Assembly: GCA_963699495.1 (NCBI GenBank)
Contig: CAVOUB010000008.1
Coordinates: 1-64,000, forward strand
Length of the DNA stretch: 64,000 nt
Direction of reading: 5' to 3'
Source: JAIBJN01 sp963699495
Lineage (GTDB): Bacteria > Actinomycetota > Thermoleophilia > Gaiellales > Gaiellaceae
The notes beneath the pieces were generated by a model, which saw nothing but the letters and a program-made list of their open reading frames with translations, was not told the origin of the DNA and searched no databases. How positions within the stretch are numbered: the first letter of the stretch is position 1; each line of letters begins with the position of its first letter. Made by a program: the position numbers and the translations under genes. This document shows positions 50,282 through 61,434 of the stretch, in pieces.

Positions 50282-51946
50282 CTAGCCCGCGACGACGACC
50301 TTGGTGAAGTCGATCTGGTCGAGCGGGCTGATGAAGAACGTGTCCCGAACCGAATCCTGCTCGAGGTTGGGATACGTGTACCACATGATCGGCGAGATCG
50401 GCACCTCGCCGTCCTCGTCGAACATGATGCCCTCGAGCTGGCGGTAGATCTCGTAGCGCGCGTTGTCGTCCGGCGTCTGCCTGGCCTGTTCGACAAGGGC
50501 GTCGTAGTCCTTGTTGCACCAGTTCGTGTTGTTGTTGCCGGAGTCGCAGGTGAAGAGCTCGAGCCCGTTGATCGCGTCGGGGAAGTCGTAGACCCACCCG
50601 AGGCGGTACACGTCGACGGCCTTGTTCGGCGGGGGCCCGAGGAACTCGAGGTACTGGGCCCACTCCTGCGCCTTGATGGTCGTCTCGATGCCGAGCTCCT
50701 TCCACATGTCCTGCACGGCCACGGCGATCTCCTTGTGGCCCGGCGCGTCGTTGTGGAAGAGGTTGATCTTCGTCTTCGGGTTCGGCTCAGCGGCCAGCTG
50801 CTCCTTGGCCGCGTCGATGTCGCCTTCGGCCGGGAGCCACGGCGAGTTCGGGTTGATGACGTCGAACCCGGCAACGCCGGCCGGAGTCATGCCCGTGGCC
50901 TGCGCGCGGCCGGTCCGGTCGATCTCGTCGGTGATGATCTTCCGGTTGATCGCGAGCGAGAGCGCTTTGCGCTCGTCGAGGCCGATGTTCTTCGTGTTGA
51001 AGCCGTAGTAGTACGTCCCCAGGGCGGGGTACTGCTCGTAGTACGGCTCCGTCTTCAGCCGCTCGATCTCCTCGGGCGGCAGGCCGGCGCCGTCGAGCGC
51101 GTCGATCTCGCCCGCCTCGAAGGACTGCACCCTGGTCGTACCGTCGACGATGATCGGGCCCTCGATCCGGTCGAGCGTCACGTTGGCCGCGTCGCGATAG
51201 TCGGGGTTCTTGACCATGTTGATCGAGGCCTCGTGATCCCACGACTCGAGCATGAACGGGCCGTTGGTGACGATGTTCTCCGGATCGGTCCAGTTGTCAC
51301 CGAACTCCTCGACCGCCTTCTGGTTGACCGCGAGGAACGAGTGGTGCGCGGACTGCTGAATGAACCAGGGCTGCTCGGAGGTCAGCTCCACCTGGAGCGT
51401 GTAGTCGTCGACCGCGGTGACGCCGACGGCATCCGCCAGCGCGTCGCAGTCCGCCTCGCAGCCGTTGTACTCGGCCGCACCCTTGATCCCGTACAGCTGG
51501 TACGCGTAGTCGGCCGCGAGCTCGGGGCTCAGCGTCCGCTTCCACGAGTAGACGAAGTCCTGCGCGGTGACCGGGTCACCGTTCGTCCACGTCGCGTCGT
51601 CGCGGAGGTGGTACGTGACCATGTTCCCGTCGACTTCCCAGGACTCGGCCAGAGCCGGCTCGGCTACGAGCGTGTCGGGATTGAGCCTCACGAGTGGGTC
51701 CATGAGCGCCAGGATGACGTTCGTGGACGTCGTGTCCGTGGCCTTGCCCGGGTCGAGCGACGGAGGCTCGGCGCCCCAGGCGATCCGGAGCGTCTGCTCG
51801 GCGGCCGGGCCGCCCGAGGTGTCCGTCCCACCGCTCGTGTCCGTCCCGGCGGCACTGTCGTCGTCGTCGCCACCGCAACCGGCGGCTCCGAGCGTCAACA
51901 CCGCGACGAGCGCTGCCACGAGCATGAGCCATGTCTTTCTTCGCAC
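50282..51946 (-). CDS. Oligopeptide-binding lipoprotein (OppA-like)
   Basis: 554 residues from GTG 51946, with AGGAGG six bases upstream. Lipobox LGAAGC (Cys about 24), acidic low-complexity linker (DDDDSAAGTD), then the SBP_bac_5 fold: 'TLRIAWGAEPPSLDPGKATD', 'ALAESWEVDGNMVTYHLRDD', 'WTNGDPVTAQDFVYSWKRTL', 'LDERKALSLAINRKIITDEI'. It delivers peptides or similar solutes to the OppBCDF pore. Ends with 'DQIDFTKVVVAG'. First gene of the transporter set after the kelch gene. Confidence 0.94.
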   Translation of the reverse strand: MRRKTWLMLVAALVAVLTLGAAGCGGDDDDSAAGTDTSGGTDTSGGPAAEQTLRIAWGAEPPSLDPGKATDTTSTNVILALMDPLVRLNPDTLVAEPALAESWEVDGNMVTYHLRDDATWTNGDPVTAQDFVYSWKRTLSPELAADYAYQLYGIKGAAEYNGCEADCDALADAVGVTAVDDYTLQVELTSEQPWFIQQSAHHSFLAVNQKAVEEFGDNWTDPENIVTNGPFMLESWDHEASINMVKNPDYRDAANVTLDRIEGPIIVDGTTRVQSFEAGEIDALDGAGLPPEEIERLKTEPYYEQYPALGTYYYGFNTKNIGLDERKALSLAINRKIITDEIDRTGRAQATGMTPAGVAGFDVINPNSPWLPAEGDIDAAKEQLAAEPNPKTKINLFHNDAPGHKEIAVAVQDMWKELGIETTIKAQEWAQYLEFLGPPPNKAVDVYRLGWVYDFPDAINGLELFTCDSGNNNTNWCNKDYDALVEQARQTPDDNARYEIYRQLEGIMFDEDGEVPISPIMWYTYPNLEQDSVRDTFFISPLDQIDFTKVVVAG

Positions 51947-52034
51947 TGCTGCCCTCCTCTGGTTCAATCCAACGGCCGCACGTCGATCAGGCCGGGCGGC
52001 CACTAGGTGCTTAGACGCACCTGGTCGCCCGAAG

Positions 52035-52970
52035 TTAGCGGGCCGGGAGGACGCGCCTCTCGACCACCTGGCTGTCGCGAAGCTGGGTCGTGCAGCCGCC
52101 GACCGTGACGAGCTCGCCGTCGACGTAGAACGTCTGCAGCCCGTGCCGCGCGACGAGCGAGCGCGGGCCGTCGCGCCAGGTTCCCGAGGGCGCGTCGTAG
52201 ATCTGGTACGTGCTCTCCCAGACCGCGTGGATCTCGTCCCCGGCGACCGCCGCACCGAGGAGCTCCATCGGCCGGGGCATCGCCGGGCCCTCCCGCCACT
52301 TGCCGGTCTCGGGGTTCAGGATCCAGACGTCGCGCAGGATCTCGTCCCCGCGGCGGCCGCCGATCATCCAGATCTCGCCGTCGAAGGCGACGGCGTCGAA
52401 GGCGTGGTTGGGGAAGGGCAGCGGCGGCCCCTCCGACCAGCTGTCCGTCGCAGGGTCGTAGACGTAGACGTCGCGCCGCTCCCGGCCCTCGTTGAAGCCG
52501 CCGAGCACGTAGATCTTGCCCCCGAGCGCGACCGCCGCGTGATTGAAGCGCGGTTCGGGAAGGGGAGCGCGCTCGCTCCACTCGTCGCTCGCCGGGTCGT
52601 ACGCGTAGACCGCTCTCGTGTTTCCCTCGGCGGTCGAGCCTCCGATGACGTAGAGGGTCCCGTCGACTGCGGCCGCCGCCCCTGCCCGAACCGGCTCGGG
52701 CATGCGCTGCAGCGTCTCCCACGTGTCGGCGGCCGGGTCGTAACGCGCCAGAAGGTCGAGCGGCCGACCGGTCTCCCCCACCATCCCGCCCGCCGCGTAG
52801 ATCTCGCCGCCGATGTCGGCCGCGGCCACGTAGCTCCGCCGCTGGGACATCGACTCGCCGAAGGTCCAATCCGCCGCCCCGGCATCGTCGGCGCCCGCGC
52901 CGAGCGTGCCGACGACTGCCGCGAGCGCGACCAGGGCAAGCAAGGCCAGCGAGAGAGCGAGCGCTCGCAT
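52035..52970 (-). CDS. Secreted kelch-repeat protein
   Basis: 311 residues. N-terminal signal peptide (ALALSLALLALVALAAVVGTLGAG), then a beta-propeller of about six kelch blades, each with a GxIYxxGG-type strand: 'GEIYAAGG', 'GTLYVIGG', 'GKIYVLGG', 'GEIWMIGG', 'GELVTVGG', and 'YDPATDSWSEGPPLP' between. Kelch propellers usually bind ligands or proteins; no enzyme domain is attached. It stands 38 bases after atpG, at the junction between the split ATP synthase operon and the opp block. Confidence 0.85.
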   Translation of the reverse strand: MRALALSLALLALVALAAVVGTLGAGADDAGAADWTFGESMSQRRSYVAAADIGGEIYAAGGMVGETGRPLDLLARYDPAADTWETLQRMPEPVRAGAAAAVDGTLYVIGGSTAEGNTRAVYAYDPASDEWSERAPLPEPRFNHAAVALGGKIYVLGGFNEGRERRDVYVYDPATDSWSEGPPLPFPNHAFDAVAFDGEIWMIGGRRGDEILRDVWILNPETGKWREGPAMPRPMELLGAAVAGDEIHAVWESTYQIYDAPSGTWRDGPRSLVARHGLQTFYVDGELVTVGGCTTQLRDSQVVERRVLPAR

Positions 52971-53007
52971 CAACCAGTAGAGACGCTCGCGCGCGCTTCC
53001 CCGTTAG

Positions 53008-53898
53008 CTACTGCGTGAGGGCGTCGGCGCCCGCGACGACCTCGAGGATCTCCTGCGTGATCTCCGACTGGCGCGCGCGGTTCATGTCGAGCGTCAGGCT
53101 GTCGATCAGCTCACCGGCGTTCTTCGAGGCGTTCCGCATGGCGGTCATGCGCGCCCCGTGCTCGGAGGCGGCCGACTCGAGGAGCGCCCGGTAGACGGTC
53201 GTCTCCAGGTAGGTCGGGAGGAGCCGCTCGAGGATCTCCTCGGGCTCGGGCTCGTAGATGAAGTCGCCCTCGAGCGCGATCTCGTAGGCGCTCTTCTCCT
53301 CCTCTTCGAGAAGCGTGCGAGGAATCGGGAGCACGTCCTCGACGGACACCGTCTGCGTCAGCGGCGAGACGTAGTGGTTGTAGACCATCACGACGCGGTC
53401 GACCTCGCGCTCCACGAAGAGGTCGGCAAGCTTCCGGGAGATCGCGACCGCGTCTGCGTAGACGGGGCGGTCGGTGAAGTCGACCCACGCCTGCTCGATG
53501 GGATACCGGCGGAAGCGGAGCGTCGAGCGGCCCTTCTTGCCGACGACGACCCAGCGGACGGCGGCGCCCTCGGCCCGCACCTCGCGCTCGAGCTGGAGCG
53601 CACGTCGGACGATCTGCGCGTTGAAGGCGCCCGCGAGGCCGCGGTCGCCGGTGAGGGGGAGGATCGCGACGGACTGGATCGTCTCCCGGGCCTCGAGCAG
53701 CGGGAAGCCGCGCGCGGGCGTCGCCCTGGCGGTGCCGATCATCAGCTCGCGCATCCGCTCTGCGTACGGCCGCAGTGCCTCGATCCTGCCCTCGGCGCGG
53801 CGCAGCTTCGCCGCGGCGACGAGCTCCATCGCCTTCGTGATCTTGCGCGTGTTGCGGACGGACCGGAGCCGCCGCTTGATGTCCTGGACAGTCGCCAC
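53008..53898 (-). CDS. F-type ATP synthase gamma subunit (AtpG)
   Basis: 296 residues. Central rotor shaft. N-terminal coiled coil 'SVRNTRKITKAMELVAAAKL' and C-terminal 'ARMTAMRNASKNAGELIDSLTLDMNR' region (key segment RMTAMRNASKNA) are the family's hallmarks; 'LPLTGDRGLAGAFNAQIV' is the middle core. Follows atpA by 24 bases. Downstream it is followed by kelch and opp genes instead of atpD. Confidence 0.96.
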   Translation of the reverse strand: MATVQDIKRRLRSVRNTRKITKAMELVAAAKLRRAEGRIEALRPYAERMRELMIGTARATPARGFPLLEARETIQSVAILPLTGDRGLAGAFNAQIVRRALQLEREVRAEGAAVRWVVVGKKGRSTLRFRRYPIEQAWVDFTDRPVYADAVAISRKLADLFVEREVDRVVMVYNHYVSPLTQTVSVEDVLPIPRTLLEEEEKSAYEIALEGDFIYEPEPEEILERLLPTYLETTVYRALLESAASEHGARMTAMRNASKNAGELIDSLTLDMNRARQSEITQEILEVVAGADALTQ

Positions 53899-53922
53899 TA
53901 ATGCTCCTTCCTGTGATGCTGC

Positions 53923-55461
<1,539 letters not shown>

Positions 55462-55468
55462 GTGATTC

Positions 55469-56002
55469 TCAGCTCCTTGCTGTGAGTTCCTGGCGTAGCT
55501 GGTCCAGTCGGCCGCGCACGCTCGCGTCGAGGCGCTGCGAGCCGGCCTGGATGACGAGACCGCCGATGAGGTCGGGGTCGACGCTCCTGGTCGCCTCGAC
55601 CTTGCGGCCGGAGGCTTTCTCGATCTGCCCGACGACCTCGGCCGCCTCGTCGTCGGAGAGCTCGACCGCGGTCGTCAGCTCCAGCTCGAGCACCCGCTCC
55701 TGCGCGGCGATCAGGCGCTCCAGCTCTCGCTGCATCTCGGGGGCCTCGCCGAGGCGGCCCTTCTCGGCGAGCAGCAGCAGGAAGTTGCGGACGAGCGGGT
55801 CGGCGTCGGCGAGAGCGGACGCGAGCGCGTCGCGCTTCACGTGCGGCTCGATCTGCGGGTTCCTGAGCAGGGCGCGCAGCTCGTCGGACGACTCGACCGC
55901 CTCGACGAACTCGGCCAGCTCTCGGCGGACCTCGTCGACGCGGCCTTGCTCCTGGGCCGCTTCGAGAAGCGCCTCGGCGTACACGCGGTGAGCGACGCCC
56001 AA
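55469..56002 (-). CDS. F-type ATP synthase delta subunit (AtpH)
   Basis: 177 residues from TTG 56002, which has AGGAG eight bases upstream. N-terminal 'HRVYAEALLEAAQEQGRVDE' and the C-terminal 'LELELTTAVELSDDEAAEVV' and 'DPDLIGGLVIQAGSQRLDAS' are typical OSCP/delta. It links F1 to the peripheral stalk. Begins just after atpF. Confidence 0.92.
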   Translation of the reverse strand: MGVAHRVYAEALLEAAQEQGRVDEVRRELAEFVEAVESSDELRALLRNPQIEPHVKRDALASALADADPLVRNFLLLLAEKGRLGEAPEMQRELERLIAAQERVLELELTTAVELSDDEAAEVVGQIEKASGRKVEATRSVDPDLIGGLVIQAGSQRLDASVRGRLDQLRQELTARS

Positions 56003-56013
56003 AGCCCAGGCTC

Positions 56014-56589
56014 CTAGTTCTCGCTCGCGATCTGCTTCACGTCGACCTCGGCGATCGTCTCGTCGATCAGCCGGCGCTGGTCCTCGTCGTCCAGCACCTT
56101 CCCGGTCACCTTCTCGGAGGCGAGGAGGGTCAGCTCGACGACGTCGCGGCGGATCTGCTCGCGAAGCCGGGCGTTCTCGGCCTCCAGCTCCTCCCGGTTC
56201 TTCTCCAGCCGCTCCTTCAGGTCCGCGTCCGCCTGCTCGCGTGCCTGCTCGAGCTGGCGCTGGGCCTGGCGGCGCGACTCGTCGAGGATGTGCTCGCGCT
56301 CGATCTTGGCCTCCTCCCGCTCGCGCTTCACGAGCTCGCGGAGCTCGCGCGCCTCTTCGCGGGCCTTGTCGGCCTCGTCGAGGGCCTCGCGAATACGGTC
56401 GCGGCGCTGGTCGATCATCCCCTGGATGCGGCCGAAGGCGAAGCGCCGCAGGAACCAGAGGACGATCAGGAACGTGACGATCGTCCAGACCATCAGGCCC
56501 GGGACGACGTCGATGAGCGAGCCTTCGTCCTCCGCCGTCGTGGTCGTTTCCTGGGCGAAGAGGAACGCCTGGAGCAGGTGATCCGCCAT
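56014..56589 (-). CDS. F-type ATP synthase subunit b (AtpF)
   Basis: 191 residues: one N-terminal transmembrane helix ('GLMVWTIVTFLIVLWFLRRF') followed by a long charged coiled coil rich in E, R and K, the peripheral stalk. Standard length for the b subunit. ATG 56589 lies three bases past the atpE stop. Confidence 0.95.
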   Translation of the reverse strand: MADHLLQAFLFAQETTTTAEDEGSLIDVVPGLMVWTIVTFLIVLWFLRRFAFGRIQGMIDQRRDRIREALDEADKAREEARELRELVKREREEAKIEREHILDESRRQAQRQLEQAREQADADLKERLEKNREELEAENARLREQIRRDVVELTLLASEKVTGKVLDDEDQRRLIDETIAEVDVKQIASEN

Positions 56590-56592
56590 TGT

Positions 56593-56857
56593 CTAGACGA
56601 GCACGAAGGCCAGCAGGCCGCCGAGGAGCGCGTAGAAGACGACGGCCTCGGTGAGCGCGAAGCCGAGCCACTGGATGCCGGTCAGCTCCGCGCGGAGCTC
56701 GGGCTGCCGCGCGACCGCCTGGATCATGGATCCGAAGATGGTGCCGATGCCGATGCCGGCGCCCACCGCGCCGAGCCCGACTCCGACCCCGAAGGCGATT
56801 GCCTTGCCGAGAGTCGGCGAGGCCCTCGTCGGTGGTCTGTGCGAGCAGGATGTCCAA
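56593..56857 (-). pseudogene. F-type ATP synthase subunit c (AtpE), frameshifted near the 5' end
   Basis: TTG 56857 (GGGAGGGAG upstream) gives 'MDILLAQTTDEGLAD', then one base must be removed near 56808-56815 to continue 'LGKAIAFGVGVGLGAVGAGI', 'GTIFGSMIQAVARQPELRAE' and the second helix 'WLGFALTEAVVFYALLGGLL', holding the proton-binding Glu. The result is a normal ~86-residue c subunit with an N-terminal extension. No alternative start exists in the downstream frame. Since the c ring is indispensable for the enzyme, the shift is best read as a sequencing or assembly error. Confidence 0.85.
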
Positions 56858-56880
56858 CGTTTCTCCCTCCCTTTCCCCTC

Positions 56881-57711
56881 TTAGTGTTCCGGTTCGATGG
56901 CCGCGCCGATGTAGATGGCCGAGAGCAGCGCGAAGACGAAGGCCTGGATCGTGACGACGATGCCGACCTCGAAGATGTAGATGGCCGTCCCGATCAGGAC
57001 CGAGACCGGGATGAGATACCAGGCCGAGAAGATGAAGATGAGGCCGAGCATGACGAGGATGAGCATGTGGCCGGCGAGCATGTTGGCGAAGAGCCGCACC
57101 GAGAGCGAGATCAGGCGCATGAACTGCGAGATGACCTCGAGCGGGACGATCAGCGCGAGCAGCGGCTTGGGCGCCCCCTCCGGGATCCAGCTCTTGAAGT
57201 AGCGCCTCGCCCCGTTGTAGCGGATGCCCTCGAAATGCGTGGCCCCGAAGGTGATCAGCGCGAGCGCGAGCGTGACGCTCAGGTTCGCGGTCGCGGCGTA
57301 GATCCCCCAGGTCGGCAGCTCGAGCCCGAAGAGGTCGAACTTCTCGTCCGAGAGCGGCAACGGGATGAACCCGACGATGTTGAGCACCCAGATGAAGAGG
57401 AAGAGCGAGGCGACGTACGGGAACCAGAGGTTGAGCGCCTTCGAAGGGATGCTCGACTCGGCGATCTGCTCGTGGACGGCCTCGTAGATCGCCTCGCCGG
57501 TCGTCTGCCGGCGGTCGGGCCGGACCGAGAGGCCGAAGCGCATCAGCCAGATCCCGAGCAGGACGGTGAGGAGCCCGCCCAGCCAGACGTAGGCCACCGC
57601 CTTGTTGATGGAGAGGTCGAGCGGCCCGAGGTGGATCGAGACCCAGTCCTGGAGGATGAACTCGTGCTGGGGGTCGAATCCGCTGTCGGAGGCGGCGAGC
57701 AGGAGGTTCAC
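56881..57711 (-). CDS. F-type ATP synthase subunit a (AtpB)
   Basis: 276 residues, six helices. The essential arginine is in 'ISLSVRLFANMLAGHMLIL'; 'NIVGFIPLPLSDEKF' and the C-terminal 'IQAFVFALLSAIYIGAAIEP' are usual. Provides the proton half-channels. Overlaps the atpI-like gene by four bases. Confidence 0.95.
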   Translation of the reverse strand: MNLLLAASDSGFDPQHEFILQDWVSIHLGPLDLSINKAVAYVWLGGLLTVLLGIWLMRFGLSVRPDRRQTTGEAIYEAVHEQIAESSIPSKALNLWFPYVASLFLFIWVLNIVGFIPLPLSDEKFDLFGLELPTWGIYAATANLSVTLALALITFGATHFEGIRYNGARRYFKSWIPEGAPKPLLALIVPLEVISQFMRLISLSVRLFANMLAGHMLILVMLGLIFIFSAWYLIPVSVLIGTAIYIFEVGIVVTIQAFVFALLSAIYIGAAIEPEH

Positions 57712-58103
57712 CGCTTCGGGCTCCCGGAGAAGTAGATGGCGAGGCTCGTGATCAGCTCGGCGCTGTAGGCGGCGGCGTAGACGAGCGCGCCGGCGAGCGC
57801 GAGCGACGGGTTGGCGACCGCGACGGCGAGCAGGATCAGCACCAGGACGATCCCGCGGCCCATCATCCCGAAGGCGGCGACCCCGGAGCCGCGCAGCGTC
57901 GGCTCACCGATCCCTGCCTTGTTCAGGAGCAGCCCGACGATCTGGCTGCCGGCCCAGAGGAGGGTGCCGAGCGCCCAGCCCCGCACGTCCCAGCCGGCCA
58001 GGAGGAAGATCGGGAGCGCGAGGGCGACGACGGCGCCGCCGAGGACGATCGGCATGCGCCGGTCCGGCATCGGACGCGGCGTGAGCAGCGCCCCGGGAGT
58101 CAC
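57708..58103 (-). CDS. AtpI-like small membrane protein
   Basis: 131 residues with four hydrophobic helices ('MPIVLGGAVVALALPIFLLAG', 'GIVLVLILLAVAVANPSLAL', etc., core parts given). Position directly before atpB matches atpI or the AtpI-like assembly factor. Sequence is poorly conserved in this family, so identity rests mainly on location and topology. It is first in the atp operon. Confidence 0.7.
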   Translation of the reverse strand: MTPGALLTPRPMPDRRMPIVLGGAVVALALPIFLLAGWDVRGWALGTLLWAGSQIVGLLLNKAGIGEPTLRGSGVAAFGMMGRGIVLVLILLAVAVANPSLALAGALVYAAAYSAELITSLAIYFSGSPKR

Positions 58104-58223
58104 GGGGCGTCCGAGGGTCGGACGAGGGCGGCCACGACGGAATGCATCTTATTCGCCGGCAGCCTATCAGTCGCGCAGGTGCATTAGTAACAGCACGAGG
58201 CCTGTCTGTAAGCCGTTTGTCGC

Positions 58224-59643
58224 CTACTTTGTGCGCACCGGTAGCTTGGCTCCGAGCTCCCGGACGACCTCGACGAGGAGGTCGATGTCGCTCTCACGCG
58301 TGCGCCAGTTGACGATGGCCGGGCGGAAGGCGACGCGGCCGCCGAAGCTCGTCGTCCCGACGTAGACGCGCCCGTCGGCGAGGACGTTCGCGCCCAGACT
58401 GGCGTTGAGGTCGTCCAGCTCGTCCTCGGGCACGCCCTCCGGCCGGTAGCGAAAGCACACGATGTTGAGGGGGACGTCGGCGAGCCGCTCGAGCTCGGGC
58501 GCCTCGTCCACGAGGCCGGCGAGGCGCTGCGCGAGGTCCAGGTGCCGTTCGACCATCTCCCGGTACCCCGACCGCCCCCAGGCGCGCAGGGCCGCCCACA
58601 CCGCGACGGCGCGGGCGCGCTGCGAGGACTCCGGCGACCAGATAGCCGTACGTGGGCTCAGGCTCCTCGTCCGGGAGGTACGCCGCGGCGAGGGAAAAGA
58701 CCTTGGCGAGCAGGCGCGCGTCGCGGACGAATGCGAAGCCGCAGTCATAGGGGACGTTCAGCCATTTGTGCCCGTCGGCGATCACCGAGTGGGCGCGCTC
58801 CACCCCCTCCGCGAGGCGGGCCGAGCGCGGCGAGACCCGCGCGAACAGTCCGAACGCGCCGTCGACATGCAGCCAGGCTCCGTGCTGCTCGGCGAGGTCG
58901 GCCAAAGCGTCGATCGGGTCGAACTCGCCCGCGTTCACCTCGCCGGCGTTTCCCACGATGATCGCCGGCGCGCCTCCGAGCTCCCGCAGCGCCCGCTCGA
59001 GCGCCGGCAGGTCGATCCGCCCGACCGCGTCGCGCGAGAACGTCCGCGCGCTGGCGCGTCCGATCCCGAGCATCGCGAGCGCCTTGAGCGCGCTCGGGTG
59101 GATGAACCCGCTCGAGAGCACCGGGACCGGCGGCAGGCCGTCCATCCCGTCGGCGCCGACGTCGCGCCCGTGGCGCTCGCCCCACCACTGGCGGGCGGCG
59201 GCGAGCCCCGTGAAGTTCGCGGCGGTCGCGCCGGTCGTGAGGGCGCCGCCCCACTCGGCGGGCAGCTCGAAGAGCTCCCTCAGCCAGCCGAGCGCGACCG
59301 TCTCGAGACGCGTCCCCAGCGGCGAGCCGACCCAGCTGAACGCGTTCTGGTCGAGCGCCGTGGCCAGCCAGTCGGCGCCCAGCGCGGCCGGCGTGACGCC
59401 GCCGGTGACGAAGTGGAAGAAGCGCGGGCCCGGCGAGGCGGTCGCCGCGTCGAGCCCGGCGGCGAGCTCCTCCAGAGCCTCGACCGCGCCGGATCCCTCC
59501 TCCGGCAGCGGCCCGCCGAAGCCTCGCGCCACCTCCTCCCCGTCCTCGGGGAGCACCGGCCGCTCGTCGAGCGCGGCGAGCCACGCGGACGCCTGGTCGA
59601 ACGCCAGCCGGGCGGCCGCTGCCGTCTCGTCAGACGGCGTCAC
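58224..59643 (-). pseudogene. PLP-dependent decarboxylase (aromatic-amino-acid type), frameshifted
   Basis: From GTG 59643 (overlapping the preceding stop as GTGA). Group II decarboxylase: 'FFHFVTGGVTPAALGADWLA', 'GALTTGATAANFTGLAAARQ', PLP aspartate in 'WLHVDGAFGLFARV' and PLP lysine in 'VIADGHKWLNVPYDCGFAFV'. Near 58640-58650 a one-base shift interrupts the frame after 'EPTYGY'; it continues as 'IWSPESSQRARAVAVWAALR' to TAG/TGA at 58224. The full protein would be about 470 residues. Typical substrates are aromatic amino acids or related amines; the choice is not readable. Confidence 0.78.
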
Positions 59644-60779
59644 GCGCTCTTGAGCCGCTGCTTCTCGTCGGGCTCGTCGGCCTGCCGTCGGCCCGCCCAC
59701 GCGCGCAGGCGGCGGAGCTTGAGGATCTCGAGCACGATCACCATGTAGAGCGAGGTCGCCAGGACGATGAGGGCGATCGCGACCACGAGCACGGTCGGCC
59801 ACAGGTGCCACTCGCCATGGCTGCGGAAGGGGACGAACCTCGACGCGAGCGCGCCGCCGGCGAGCACGAGGCCCCAGGCGTAGAAGTAGAGTGCGGCCCG
59901 CCGCTGCGTGAAGCCGATGTTGCGGAAGCGGTGATACAGGTGCCACGGCGTCGGCTCGGTCAACGGGCGGCCGTACTTCAGGCGCTTCGCGATCACGAAG
60001 GACGTGTCGAGGATCGGCACGGCCAGGACGATCAGCGGGAAGATCAGCGCCACCGTCGCGGCCGTCTTCAGCGATCCCTGGATCGCCACCGCCGCGAGGG
60101 TGAAGCCGAGGAGGTGCGATCCCGAGTCGCCCATGAAGATCCGCGCGGGGTAGAAGTTGTGCCGCAGGAAGCCGAGGCATGCGCCGGCCACGATCGCGGA
60201 CAGCACCGCCGCCTCCGGCCTTCCCAGCTCGAGGGCGAGGATCGCGAACGTGATCCCGGCGATCGCGCTGATCCCGGCAGCGAGCCCGTCCATGCCGTCG
60301 AGCAGGTTGATCACGTTCATCATCCCGACGATCCAGATGGCCGTGACGACCACGGCGACCCAGTAGGGCAGCTCGTGGACGCCGAGGATCGGGAAGCTGA
60401 AGCGGTCGATGTAGACGCCGAAGTGGATGGCGATCCCCGCCGCGACTCCCTGTCCCGCGAGCTTGGCGGCCCACGGTAGCCCGCGGAAGTCGTCGGCCAT
60501 GCCGACGGCGGTCGCGACGGCGGCGCCGAGCAGGATCCCACGGTAGGGGCCCGTGAGGTCGAGGAAGGCGAGACCCGGGATGAAGATCCCGAGGAAGATG
60601 GCCAGCCCGCCCAGGCGCGGCACCGCGCGCAGGTGCATTCGCCGCTCCTCGCCGGGCTCGTCCACCACGCCGAGAACGCGCGCGACCCGCCCGACCGCCG
60701 GCGTCAGCAGGACCACGACCACGAACGCGACGAGGAAGCCCCAGAGCACGTCGAGGTGGTCCGTGAACGCGTTCCACAT
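59640..60779 (-). CDS. WecA/MraY-family undecaprenyl-phosphate sugar-1-P transferase
   Basis: 379 residues, about eleven helices. Catalytic motifs: 'VGMADDFRGLPWAAKL', 'NVINLLDGMDGLAAGISA' and 'IFMGDSGSHLLGFTLA', with the His-containing cytoplasmic loop 'HLYHRFRNIGFTQRRA'. It starts a lipid-linked polymer by adding GlcNAc-1-P (or similar) to undecaprenyl phosphate. Matches TagO/WecA better than MraY because MraY-specific loops are missing. Fits with the LCP ligase and nucleotide-sugar genes in the window. Confidence 0.88.
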   Translation of the reverse strand: MWNAFTDHLDVLWGFLVAFVVVVLLTPAVGRVARVLGVVDEPGEERRMHLRAVPRLGGLAIFLGIFIPGLAFLDLTGPYRGILLGAAVATAVGMADDFRGLPWAAKLAGQGVAAGIAIHFGVYIDRFSFPILGVHELPYWVAVVVTAIWIVGMMNVINLLDGMDGLAAGISAIAGITFAILALELGRPEAAVLSAIVAGACLGFLRHNFYPARIFMGDSGSHLLGFTLAAVAIQGSLKTAATVALIFPLIVLAVPILDTSFVIAKRLKYGRPLTEPTPWHLYHRFRNIGFTQRRAALYFYAWGLVLAGGALASRFVPFRSHGEWHLWPTVLVVAIALIVLATSLYMVIVLEILKLRRLRAWAGRRQADEPDEKQRLKSA

Positions 60780-60792
60780 GGCCGGTTCTAGG

Positions 60793-61434
60793 TCACTTCG
60801 TGCCGTACAGCCGGTCGCCTGCGTCGCCGAGGCCCGGGACGATGTAGCCGCGCTCGTCGAGGCCGCGGTCGATCGCGGCGACGACGACGTGGACGTCCGG
60901 ATGCGCGGCGTGCACGCGCTCGATGCCTTCGGGCGCGGCGATGATGGCGATCATCCGCACCGATTGGGCGCCGGCCCGCTTGAGGATGTCGACCGCCGCT
61001 GCGGTCGAGTTCCCGGTCGCGAGCATCGGGTCGAGGAGGATGACGTCGCGCTCGGCGACGTCGGCCGGCAGCTTCACGTAGTACTCGACCGGCTGCAGCG
61101 TCTCCTCGTTCCGGTAGAGGCCGATGAAGCCGACCCGCGCCGCCGTCAGCAGAGAGAGGACGCCGTCGAGCATGCCGATCCCGGCGCGAAGGATCGGCAC
61201 CACGGCGACCTTCTTCCCCGAGATGCGGGGGACCGTCATCCGCTCGAGCGGCGTCGCGATCTCGACCTCCTCGACCGGCAGGTCCTTGGTGACCTCGTAG
61301 GTCAGGAGGACGGCCAGCTCGTTGACGAGCTGGCGGAAGAACTGGGTCGGCGTCTCGGCGTCCCGCAGGAGCCCGAGCTTGTGCTGGGCCAGCGGATGGT
61401 CGACGACCGTGAGGCGCTCGGTGGTGAGGCTCAT
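60793..61434 (-). CDS. Uracil phosphoribosyltransferase (Upp)
   Basis: 213 residues. Converts uracil and PRPP to UMP. N-terminal 'VVDHPLAQHKLGLLRDAETP', 'ISGKKVAVVPILRAGIGMLD', PRPP motif 'VILLDPMLATGNSTAAAVD', and C-terminal 'GLDERGYIVPGLGDAGDRLY'. ATG 61434 overlaps the glyA stop by four bases (ATGA). Intact. Confidence 0.96.
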   Translation of the reverse strand: MSLTTERLTVVDHPLAQHKLGLLRDAETPTQFFRQLVNELAVLLTYEVTKDLPVEEVEIATPLERMTVPRISGKKVAVVPILRAGIGMLDGVLSLLTAARVGFIGLYRNEETLQPVEYYVKLPADVAERDVILLDPMLATGNSTAAAVDILKRAGAQSVRMIAIIAAPEGIERVHAAHPDVHVVVAAIDRGLDERGYIVPGLGDAGDRLYGTK

